In this document: in pieces, positions 7,339-13,821 of the stretch
Layout: every line of letters starts with the position of its first letter
Position numbering within the stretch: position 1 is the first letter of the stretch
NCBI GenBank assembly: GCA_002474325.1
Contig: DKNL01000202.1
Span: forward strand, 1-20,910
Length of the DNA stretch: 20,910 nucleotides
DNA from: Opitutales bacterium UBA7389
GTDB taxonomy: Bacteria > Verrucomicrobiota > Verrucomicrobiia > Opitutales > Opitutaceae
Direction: 5' to 3'
Program-made: the position numbers and the translations under genes
Notes under the pieces: model-generated
What the model was told of the DNA's origin: nothing
The model's database searches: none
What the model saw: only the letters and a program-made list of their open reading frames with translations

Positions 7339-7692
7339 AGACTACTGCTTCAAAATTCTGGAAAAGCTCGAGAAAGTGATCGCTGCCTGCTTAGCTGTAA
7401 AGAAGAAATTGCAGTATTCCTGCCCCTTGGAGGAACGCATTTGGAGCAACACATCACAGGCTCAAGCAGCACTTCCTAGATTTGAAAACTAAAATAGAGC
7501 CGCCCAACAAACGCTCATAGCGTTCAATGATAGGGCCGATCCCATCGAATCCCGGCTGTTTCGTTCAAACCTATTTGTCTCGGCGTAGCTCAGCGGAGGC
7601 GGAAGATGCAACAAGAAATCACTCAGTCGCGGGAAAACGTTGTTAAAGAAATCATGCTCTTTTACGACAGAGGAGAGGACTTCCAACATCGC
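7339..7692. other. Intergenic stretch, no convincing gene
   Basis: Contains the presumed upstream region of the 31-codon minus-strand gene. A 66-codon minus-strand frame (7489-7689) has no recognisable domain and no initiation signal, and short plus-strand frames cover 7261-7492. None has a family signature, and base composition is not clearly coding. I see no RNA gene here. Confidence 0.4.
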
Positions 7693-7712
7693 GATCCCGC
7701 AAATGCGGGATC
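7693..7712. other. Perfect 8-bp hairpin GATCCCGC-AAAT-GCGGGATC
   Basis: The arms at 7693-7700 and 7705-7712 pair perfectly around a 4-base AAAT loop. No T-run follows on either strand. An ATG at 7713 opens a 54-codon plus-strand frame directly after it, so it might shape the start region of a small mRNA or be a protein-binding palindrome. The function is unknown. Confidence 0.5.
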
Positions 7713-7908
7713 ATGAAATCGGTATCTGCTACGTGGAAAATAGGTATGCAATCAAGAATAACTCTAATTAAAAAGGAGGGACGTGAACTCAAGCATCTCC
7801 TGGAAAGCTATTCAAGGAGAGTCGGGTCTCGAAAACTTTCAATTTTGCCAGATCCAAGATCGCCGACCAAAAGGTAAGTTGAATATAGAAAACAGTGACC
7901 TTGCTTAG
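7713..7908 (+). other. Two overlapping candidate small ORFs (not resolved)
   Basis: Frame A runs from the ATG at 7713 to the TAA at 7875-7877 (54 residues, basic, containing LIKKEGRELKHLLESYSRRV). Frame B runs from the GTG at 7783 to the TAG at 7906-7908 (41 residues, containing LENFQFCQIQDRRPKGK). Frame B is preceded by AGGAGG at 7774-7779, the best Shine-Dalgarno match in the window, but only 3 bases separate it from the GTG, which is tight. Frame B ends 2 bases before the convergent pseudouridine synthase gene. Neither peptide resembles a family I know. At most one is likely to be real, and both may be chance. Confidence 0.25.
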
Positions 7909-7910
7909 GA

Positions 7911-8771
7911 CTAGTGCCGCATGGATCTCCCGTGCCGGTCCAGGGCTTTCAGCAAGGTTTGGAAGCCCTTTGGCAGCGGAGCCTGGATGGGCGGGAGCTC
8001 CTCTTCTTGAATATCGAATTCTACCGATATCAAATGAAGGCAAAACCCATCATAAATCGGGGACTCTTCCTGGCCGCTGAGTCGGTAATCCCGTTTGATT
8101 TGTGATAGGTAAATGCGGTCGCCTCGAGCATAAAGATTCTCTCCGACGATCTTCAATCCAAGCTCCGCCGCATGGATCCGAATTTGGTGGGGGCGCAAAT
8201 CATGGGTCTCCGCCTCCCACAAACCATAGGAGCCATAAGCCCGCAAAAAGCGGAATCGCGTGTGGCATTTCTTACCCGTCCGGTGGGATATCACCATTCG
8301 CTTGCCATTTGCGTGGAAAGCGATGGGCAAACCGCAGTCTAACGATTGCTCCTGACCTTCGGAGCTAGCAAGCAGGTGGAAGCGGAAAGTCAGTTGGGAG
8401 GAGCCAGCGGCATTCTTGAGGATTTCCTCCCATTCGGGCTTCTTGGCATAGAGCAAAACGCCGCTCAATTCGGCATCCAACTTGTAGGCCCGAAACAGGC
8501 CTTCGATACCGAGTTTTTTTAACTGCGGCTTCTCGTTCAGCAGTTCCCTGCGTAGGGCCATGGAAATGTCCGGCTTACCCTGATTCCAATCGTGCTGGAA
8601 ACAGGCCAAGCCCGCCGGCTTGTTGATAGCAAAGTATCCCGGATCATCTACTAGCAGGAGAAACTTGGCGGGCCGCTCACCCAAGTATCGCTCAGGAAAG
8701 GAAATGAATGGGGTCGAGTCGGACATCCTGGATGAAAAAGAGCCCCCAGTCGCCGAAGCGCGGGAGCTCAT
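7911..8771 (-). CDS. RluA-family RNA pseudouridine synthase, divergent
   Basis: Up to 286 residues. The core matches the RluA catalytic domain: DPGYFAINKPAGL (43-55), YKLDAELSGVLLYAKK (96-111) and ETHDLRPHQIRIHAAELGL (188-206) followed by IVGENLYA. The usual 'HRLDxxTSG' reads YKLDAELSG, but the catalytic aspartate (Asp99) is kept, so uridine isomerisation in an RNA is still expected. No S4 RNA-binding domain is seen at the N-terminus. The substrate, rRNA or tRNA, cannot be told. The longest start (8771) is given; an internal ATG at 8726 is equally plausible because the first 15 residues are Ser/Gly-rich and unlike the family, and neither start has a Shine-Dalgarno motif. It lies 23-68 bases after rpsT on the same strand and may be co-transcribed with it. 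Confidence 0.85.
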   Translation of the reverse strand: MSSRASATGGSFSSRMSDSTPFISFPERYLGERPAKFLLLVDDPGYFAINKPAGLACFQHDWNQGKPDISMALRRELLNEKPQLKKLGIEGLFRAYKLDAELSGVLLYAKKPEWEEILKNAAGSSQLTFRFHLLASSEGQEQSLDCGLPIAFHANGKRMVISHRTGKKCHTRFRFLRAYGSYGLWEAETHDLRPHQIRIHAAELGLKIVGENLYARGDRIYLSQIKRDYRLSGQEESPIYDGFCLHLISVEFDIQEEELPPIQAPLPKGFQTLLKALDRHGRSMRH

Positions 8772-8794
8772 AAATGGGAGAGAAAATTCTAAAT

Positions 8795-9052
8795 TTAAGA
8801 AGCGAGCAGCTTGGCAACGGATGACTTAGCCCGATTAGCCTTGTTGCGGTGGACCAAATTACGCTTGGCAGCCCGGTCCACAGCGGATACGTACTCGATG
8901 GCTACAGCGTTCAAGGCTTCCTTGTCTTCCCCCTCCGCCAAAGCCTTAACTTTTTTCGCCAAGGTTTTCAGTCGCGATTTCTGGGATCCATTGCGTAGCG
9001 TGCGGGCAATAGTCTTGCGGTGATTCTTGAGAGCTGACTTTGTGTTCGCCAT
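8795..9052 (-). CDS. rpsT: 30S ribosomal protein S20
   Basis: An 85-residue, very basic helical protein of normal bS20 length, starting MANTKSALKNHRK and containing RNGSQKSRLKT, then VDRAAKRNLVHRNKANRAKS, which are clear S20 signatures. It binds 16S rRNA early in 30S assembly. It has a near-consensus promoter at 9095-9122 giving a short leader, and no Shine-Dalgarno sequence before the ATG at 9052. The pseudouridine synthase gene follows on the same strand. In some bacteria S20 regulates its own translation; no leader structure for this was identified here. Confidence 0.97.
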   Translation of the reverse strand: MANTKSALKNHRKTIARTLRNGSQKSRLKTLAKKVKALAEGEDKEALNAVAIEYVSAVDRAAKRNLVHRNKANRAKSSVAKLLAS

Positions 9053-9094
9053 AAGAGGGGCGGATATTCAGCCGATTCGCCCCCTTGTCAAGGC

Positions 9095-9122
9095 ATTATA
9101 CGGGGGAATTCATCGGCGTCAA
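9095..9122 (-). promoter_or_regulatory. Promoter for rpsT
   Basis: Read on the minus strand, TTGACG (9117-9122), a 16-base spacer, then a perfect TATAAT (9095-9100). Transcription would start near 9088, about 36 bases before the rpsT ATG. A second TTGACA at 9086-9091 with a weaker AATATC 17 bases later may be an additional start. Confidence 0.65.
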
Positions 9123-9168
9123 TTTGGCTGGGGAAACAAAACCCCAATTTCGGCCAAAGTCTTTTTTT
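9123..9168 (+). terminator. Hairpin with T-run on the plus strand, upstream of rpsT
   Basis: TTTGGC+TGGGG (9123-9133) pairs with CCCCA (9142-9146) and GCCAAA (9153-9158), with a 6-base bulge in between, followed by seven Ts (9162-9168) on the plus strand. It reads as an intrinsic terminator for plus-strand transcription, though no plus-strand gene lies upstream. It borders the rpsT -35 element and could block antisense transcription into rnpB. Confidence 0.4.
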
Positions 9169-9298
9169 AGAATGATAATACGTTCCACAAACCCCGAAAC
9201 TATCTGCATTATCGCGTCGGGTTATTCCCTCTGAAACGGCAAAATTACTTAGATCTGTAGCCAACCGGCCAAATATTCGCAACATTGAGGCAAAAGGT

Positions 9299-9750
9299 CT
9301 AGCTCCGGAGCCGATAAGCCGGATTCTGTGAACCGCCGAAGCGGAACCGCGTTCATTTATCTGACTCGCGAATTGCGAGCCCCTTTCGAAAAAGGTGCGA
9401 CATACCCGGGGCATTGGCGAGCGGGCCACTCTGCCCCCTATTTTGTCTTGCGCCGGATTGGGCTTGCCCTGCCCGCCCGATTGCTCGGAGCGGCGGTGGG
9501 CTCTTACCCCACCATTTCACCCTTGCCTCCTTCACCAAACAGGACCCCCTAAGCGGGGCCTGCCCGCCGAAGCTCTGGCGAAGGTGGGCGGTATATTTTC
9601 TGTGGCACTATCCGTCGACCCGCCTTAAAGCGAGCCTCCCTCGCTTTCGCGAGGAATCCTGCCCTATGACGTCCGGACTTTCCTCTCCGCTATCAAAACG
9701 GATTTGCATCAATAAAGAACGGCGGAGCGAACGCGTGGCTCCGAAGCTAG
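9299..9750 (-). ncRNA. rnpB: RNase P RNA, bacterial class A
   Basis: The catalytic RNA that trims the 5' leader of pre-tRNAs. On the minus strand the conserved blocks appear in order: GAGGAAAGTCCGGACG (9670-9685), ATAGGGCAGGA (9657-9667), a GGTGAAATGGTGGGGTAAGA block (about 9500-9521), then ACAGAATCCGGCTTATCGG near the 3' end (about 9311-9329). The ends were set by helix P1: CTAGCTTCGGAGCC (9737-9750) pairs with GGCTCCGGAGCTAG (9299-9312) over 14 bp with one G-U. P2 follows as CGCGTTC/GAACGCG. Total length is about 452 nt, a little longer than the E. coli RNA (377). The 5' P1 strand overlaps the stop codon of the zinc-ribbon gene. Only four Ts follow P1, so the terminator is unclear. Confidence 0.95.
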
Positions 9751-10454
9751 GCATCCCAATAAACGATGCGGCCGCAATTGTCGCAAGTCGTTATTTCGTT
9801 AGCCTTGCGGGCCTCCACCTCGACGGCTGCCGATACCCGCATATGGCAGCCTTTGCACTTGGCTTCCCGCAATGGGACGATGATCGGGTACTTCAGTCCT
9901 CGGGCAACGCGGCGGTAAATCGAAAGCGGCTGTTTTTCGACCTGAGACTCGGCTTCGCCCACCGCTTCGCGAGCCGCGTCGATCTCGCTTTTCAAATTCG
10001 CCTCTTTTTCGTCCAGCCTGGAAAGGGCCCGAGACTCCATCTCGATCTTCTCTTTAATCTCAACTTCGTCCTTGGCCTGGGTTTCGCGGGCATCGTCGAT
10101 ATCGTATAAAAGCTTTAGCTCTGTTTCCTCCAAGCCGGAGACCTTCGCTTCCGCCAGCTCGATCTCGTGGGTCAAGGCCGTGTACTCCTCGTTTTTCTTA
10201 ACCTCGAGCTGCTGGTTCTTGTACTTGAGGGCTTGGTTCTCGACCTCACCCATTTCGGTCTCGATGGCTTTGCCGCGCACCTCCATCTCCTTTATTCGCT
10301 GCTTTCCTGCCTCGATCTCCGACTCGAGCGCGGCGATCTTCTTTTGGATCGAATCCCTTTCGAAGGGCAAGGACTCGAGTGATCGCTCGATGCGCTCTAG
10401 ATTCATTTCCCGATCCTGAAGGATCAACAAACTCGTGATGCCATTATCGCCCAT
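9747..10454 (-). CDS. Coiled-coil protein with C-terminal C4 zinc ribbon (CdsZ/zf-RING_7 type)
   Basis: About 235 residues: a long charged coiled coil (about 15-175, rich in Glu, Lys and Arg), then a zinc ribbon with CKGC (200-203) and CDNC (224-227), ending GRIVYWDA. This matches the 'C4-type zinc ribbon domain-containing protein' family, found next to rnpB in several bacteria and likened to chlamydial CdsZ. Its molecular role is uncertain; nucleic-acid or protein binding is the usual guess. The start at 10454 gives LLILQDREMNLERIE near the N-terminus, as in homologues; an ATG at 10502 would add 16 residues, and neither has a Shine-Dalgarno motif. It follows the Rrf2 gene closely, likely as one operon. 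Its TAG (9747-9749) lies within the first helix of rnpB. Confidence 0.85.
   Translation of the reverse strand: MGDNGITSLLILQDREMNLERIERSLESLPFERDSIQKKIAALESEIEAGKQRIKEMEVRGKAIETEMGEVENQALKYKNQQLEVKKNEEYTALTHEIELAEAKVSGLEETELKLLYDIDDARETQAKDEVEIKEKIEMESRALSRLDEKEANLKSEIDAAREAVGEAESQVEKQPLSIYRRVARGLKYPIIVPLREAKCKGCHMRVSAAVEVEARKANEITTCDNCGRIVYWDA
9758..9786 (-). promoter_or_regulatory. Possible rnpB promoter inside the zinc-ribbon gene
   Basis: On the minus strand, TTGCGA (9781-9786), a 17-base spacer, and TTTATT (9758-9763). Each box matches the sigma-70 consensus at four of six bases. The spacing would start transcription at about 9750-9752, which coincides with the 5' end of P1. The alternative is processing from the zinc-ribbon mRNA. 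Confidence 0.35.
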
Positions 10455-10514
10455 AAAAGAAATTCGATTGGAGGCGGTATTCCGGACCCCGTCAAGGAGC
10501 ATCAGCAGCTTATC

Positions 10515-10928
10515 TTAAATGTAATACATCGCTTTGGGCTCGTGTACCGCCAGATCGGCCAGGCTAACCGACTCGGCCCCTCGTTTGAATTGCCGCCAGA
10601 GATCCTTCCATGCCGCTTCCACCGCCTCTCCCGAGTCGCCGCCGACCCGAGCACTATCGCCAGACCAATCGCCCTCCACGACGGAAACGACATCCAATAG
10701 CGAGATTTCCTTCGGCTCTTTGGAAAGCAAGTAGCCCCCTTGTTTGCCCCGGCGACTCTCAACCAGCCCGCCTTGCCGAAGATCACTCAGAATCTGAGCC
10801 AGGTACTTGGCTGGAATCTCCTCGGCTTCAGCAACTTGGTCTATGCTGCAAACCAGGCCACGCTCGTAGCGCTTCGCTAGCTGAGTCATGGCCCGACAGG
10901 CATAGTCTAGCTTCACCGTCAGCTTCAT
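10515..10928 (-). CDS. Rrf2-family transcriptional regulator
   Basis: A 137-residue DNA-binding protein. The winged helix-turn-helix covers about 1-85: MKLTVKLDYACRAMTQLA, VAEAEEIPAKYLAQILSDLR and GLVESRRGKQGGYLLSKEP, followed by SLLDVVSVVEGD, all typical of Rrf2. The three clustered cysteines that bind an Fe-S cluster in IscR and NsrR are absent (the only cysteines are Cys11 and Cys27, in the HTH half), so it resembles cluster-free members such as CymR. Regulators of that kind sense metabolites or protein partners, often in sulfur or cysteine metabolism. The target is not visible. It is divergent from gyrB (274 bases apart) and upstream of the zinc-ribbon gene on the same strand. Confidence 0.9.
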   Translation of the reverse strand: MKLTVKLDYACRAMTQLAKRYERGLVCSIDQVAEAEEIPAKYLAQILSDLRQGGLVESRRGKQGGYLLSKEPKEISLLDVVSVVEGDWSGDSARVGGDSGEAVEAAWKDLWRQFKRGAESVSLADLAVHEPKAMYYI

Positions 10929-11202
10929 AACAATATCAAAGCTGGCGATGGAGGCCCCTTCGAGCGAGGAAAAAATGCTTCTCTAAACTGGCGTTCACTC
11001 CACCTTTTTTGGATCCATTTTCCGCTCCCTTTAAAAGGCCTTGCCCCCGTAATTCATACGTTTCAATCCCGTGCTTTAATTTTCGCCACTATTCCAAAAT
11101 CCGTGCCCAAATCGGATGGAAAAACGCTTCGAAATTGAGTGTAGAAAAAGGTTGTGATCGCCCGCGCGATTTGCGACTATTTCGGCTGACTAATTCTACT
11201 AT
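10929..11202. promoter_or_regulatory. Divergent promoter region between the Rrf2 gene and gyrB
   Basis: No gene is supported in these 274 bases. AT-rich patches and a small palindrome (ATCGC-CCGC-GCGAT, about 11158-11171) are present, but I could not assign convincing -35/-10 pairs to either gene. gyrB promoters are often supercoiling-sensitive; nothing here proves that. Confidence 0.35.
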
Positions 11203-13716
11203 ATGGATCCTCAGATTGACGCTGAAAATAATCCCGTAAACCACGAAGGGGCAAAGGACTACGATGCCTCGAAAATTCAGAAGCTAGAAGGTTTGGAGGG
11301 CGTTCGAAAACGCCCAGACATGTATATCGGGGATACAAACGAACGCGGCCTTCATCACTGCGTGTTCGAAGTGGTCGACAACTCGATCGACGAAGCCCTG
11401 GCCGGCTTCTGTAAGGAGATCAAGGTTTCCATCCATTTGGATGGATCTTGCTCAGTCGAGGACGATGGGCGAGGTATCCCGGTCGACATCCACCCGAAGT
11501 ACAACATGCCTGCCCTCGAACTTGTGCTAACCAACCTCCACGCGGGAGGCAAGTTCGGCAAGGGCGCTTACCAAGTATCCGGTGGCTTGCACGGGGTCGG
11601 AGCCAAGTGCGTCAACGCCGTTTCGGAATGGTTCGAGGCCGAAGTGCGCAAAGACGGCAAGATCCACCAGATGCGCTTTAGCCAGGGCAAAACGACCAGC
11701 AAGCTCAGTGTAATCGGCCAAACCAAGAAATCCGGTACCAAGATAAGCTTTAAGCCGGACCCGGAGATTTTCACCGAAACGCGAACTTTCCAGTATGACA
11801 TCCTCACTAAGCGCTTGCGGGAACTGGCATTCCTGAACCCGGGAGTCAGTATTTCGCTCGACGACGAGCGCTCCAACAAGAGAGAGCACTTTCAGTTCAA
11901 CGACGGCATATCTGAATACATTCGATTTCTCAATCGCTCTAAGAATGTGTTACACGAGGACCCGATATCATTCGGCGACGTCGTTTCCAATTCTGACGGT
12001 CCGGAAACAGCCGTCGACGTTTCTCTCCAGTACAACGATTCCTACAACGAGCAGTTGTTCGCTTACGCCAACTCCATTTTCAACATTGAAGGGGGCACAC
12101 ACCTATCCGGCTTTCGGACAGCTCTCACTCGGGTAGTCAACCAATTCGCCCGGGCCAACAATCTCATCAAGGATAAGGATCCATCCATTACGGGCGACGA
12201 TGCTCGCGAAGGGTTGGTAGCGGTCGTCTCCGTAAAGGTCCCGGAACCGCGATTCGAAGGGCAGACAAAGACCAAGCTGTCCAACTCGGAAGTTGATGGC
12301 ATCGTTCAGAAAATCGTTGGCGAACGCTTAAAGTACGCGTTTGAAACCGATCCCAAATTGGCTAAACGTCTCATCGACAAATGCCTCAACGCCGCCAGGG
12401 CTCGCGAGGCCGCGCGAAAGGCTAGGGAAACGGTTCGCAAGTCGGCTCTATCGGGCGGAGGCTTACCTGGCAAATTGGCCGACTGCTCGTCGCGAAAACC
12501 AGAGGAAAGCGAGCTATATATCGTCGAGGGTGACTCGGCCGGCGGCTCCGCAAAACAAGGGCGTGATCGGCATACCCAAGCCATTCTTCCCCTCCGCGGA
12601 AAGCTCATCAATTCCGAGAAAGCCCGTATCGACAGGGTCCTCTCCAATAACGAAATCCGTACCATGATTACGGCTATTGGCTGCGGTATAGGAGATGTCG
12701 AAGGCGATGGCGGCTTCAACATCGAGAAGGCTCGCTACCACAAGATCATCATCATGACCGATGCGGATGTGGACGGATCTCATATCCGTACTCTTCTGCT
12801 CACCTTCCTCTATCGGCAAATGACGGAGCTAATTGAGACCGGGTATGTATATATCGCCCAGCCGCCTCTCTATAAGATCAAGCGAAAGCGACGGGAGCAG
12901 TATGTCGACAATGACGAGGAGCTCAACCGCATGCTCCTTGAGCTTGGTTCCGAGGACGTTTCCATGATCCGCCTCGATGACGGACATTCTTTCAATTCCG
13001 AGCAACTGGATCACGTCGTGGAAATTTTTGCCCAGCTTGAGCGTATCGGCGGTTCTGTTACACGTTACGGAGCTTCAATCGCTGAATATCTAGAGCAGTA
13101 CTCAAAAGATCACAGCTTGCCAAGATACCTGGCTCGTATTCGCGAGGGGAACGAGGAGACCTTTCGATTCCTGCGCTCCGAAAGCGATCGAGCCAATTTC
13201 GTTGAGGAAATCGGGCTCGGGGCTGAAGACTTCGAAAGCGATTCGGCGACCGTTACCATCCAGGATACGGCAGCCGGAATATCCAAGCGAATTTCGCTTT
13301 TCGAGATTTTCGAATCCAACGAAATGTCCAAGCTTCTGCGCGAAATTGAGGAAATCGGGCTGGATCTATCGCACTTCCTCCCATCTGAAAAACCCATTTA
13401 TTCAATACGGGAAAACGAAGGGCAAAAAAACGAGGGTTCCATTGATATTCACTCCAACATGGAGATACTTCGTCAAATTCGCCTTCTTGGCCGCAAGGGG
13501 CTTAACATCCAACGCTACAAAGGCTTGGGTGAAATGAACCCGAAGCAGCTTTTCGAAACGACGATGGACCCAGCCAAACGGCGCCTCCTCAAGGTGAATA
13601 TCAACGATGCCGCGAAAGCCGACGAAATGTTCACCATTTTGATGGGCGAAGAAGTGGCTCCTCGGAGGGAGTTTATCGAGGACAATGCCTTGAATGTCTC
13701 CTATCTCGACGTCTGA
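11203..13716 (+). CDS. gyrB: DNA gyrase subunit B
   Basis: The 837-residue ATPase subunit of gyrase, which with GyrA introduces negative supercoils. The GHKL ATPase domain shows VRKRPDMYIGD, EVVDNSIDEALAG, EDDGRGIPVD and GGLHGVGAKCVNA. The transducer domain follows. The TOPRIM domain carries YIVEGDSAGGSAKQGRDR (catalytic Glu near 442) and TDADVDGSHIRTLL (near 517-530). The C-terminal tail has YKGLGEMNPKQLFETTMDP, which distinguishes GyrB from ParE less clearly but fits GyrB, as does pairing with gyrA. The length is close to the long form (E. coli 804), consistent with the insert between TOPRIM and the tail (about 560-730). There is no Shine-Dalgarno before the ATG at 11203. gyrA starts 105 bases downstream. 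Confidence 0.97.
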   Translation: MDPQIDAENNPVNHEGAKDYDASKIQKLEGLEGVRKRPDMYIGDTNERGLHHCVFEVVDNSIDEALAGFCKEIKVSIHLDGSCSVEDDGRGIPVDIHPKYNMPALELVLTNLHAGGKFGKGAYQVSGGLHGVGAKCVNAVSEWFEAEVRKDGKIHQMRFSQGKTTSKLSVIGQTKKSGTKISFKPDPEIFTETRTFQYDILTKRLRELAFLNPGVSISLDDERSNKREHFQFNDGISEYIRFLNRSKNVLHEDPISFGDVVSNSDGPETAVDVSLQYNDSYNEQLFAYANSIFNIEGGTHLSGFRTALTRVVNQFARANNLIKDKDPSITGDDAREGLVAVVSVKVPEPRFEGQTKTKLSNSEVDGIVQKIVGERLKYAFETDPKLAKRLIDKCLNAARAREAARKARETVRKSALSGGGLPGKLADCSSRKPEESELYIVEGDSAGGSAKQGRDRHTQAILPLRGKLINSEKARIDRVLSNNEIRTMITAIGCGIGDVEGDGGFNIEKARYHKIIIMTDADVDGSHIRTLLLTFLYRQMTELIETGYVYIAQPPLYKIKRKRREQYVDNDEELNRMLLELGSEDVSMIRLDDGHSFNSEQLDHVVEIFAQLERIGGSVTRYGASIAEYLEQYSKDHSLPRYLARIREGNEETFRFLRSESDRANFVEEIGLGAEDFESDSATVTIQDTAAGISKRISLFEIFESNEMSKLLREIEEIGLDLSHFLPSEKPIYSIRENEGQKNEGSIDIHSNMEILRQIRLLGRKGLNIQRYKGLGEMNPKQLFETTMDPAKRRLLKVNINDAAKADEMFTILMGEEVAPRREFIEDNALNVSYLDV

Positions 13717-13740
13717 TGGCGGGCTCTTCTAACCATCAGA
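13712..13740 (+). other. Perfect 8-bp hairpin overlapping the gyrB stop codon
   Basis: TCTGATGG (13712-13719) and CCATCAGA (13733-13740) pair perfectly around a 13-base loop. The TGA stop of gyrB (13714-13716) lies in the left arm. No T-run follows, so it is unlikely to be a simple terminator. It may protect or attenuate the gyrB-gyrA transcript. Confidence 0.45.
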
Positions 13741-13821
13741 TTCGATTACAAGAATAGTCCGTATCCGAATTTTAGACACCCACGCATTCCCACCTTCCCA
13801 AAAACAATTTTTAGCAAGTAA

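Noticed and set aside
7582..7600. tRNA-like string GGCGTAGCTCAGCGGAGGC
   Set aside because: It resembles a tRNA D-arm region, but there is no acceptor stem, anticodon arm or T-loop (GTTCGAATC-type) in the right spacing on either strand.
7489..7689. 66-codon minus-strand frame in the 7.3-7.7 kb gap
   Set aside because: There is no recognisable domain, no start signal, and no support from neighbouring genes; noted only as part of the intergenic description.
9414..10109. Long plus-strand open frame of 231 codons
   Set aside because: It is antisense to rnpB and to the zinc-ribbon gene, both of which have strong signatures; its peptide shows no family.
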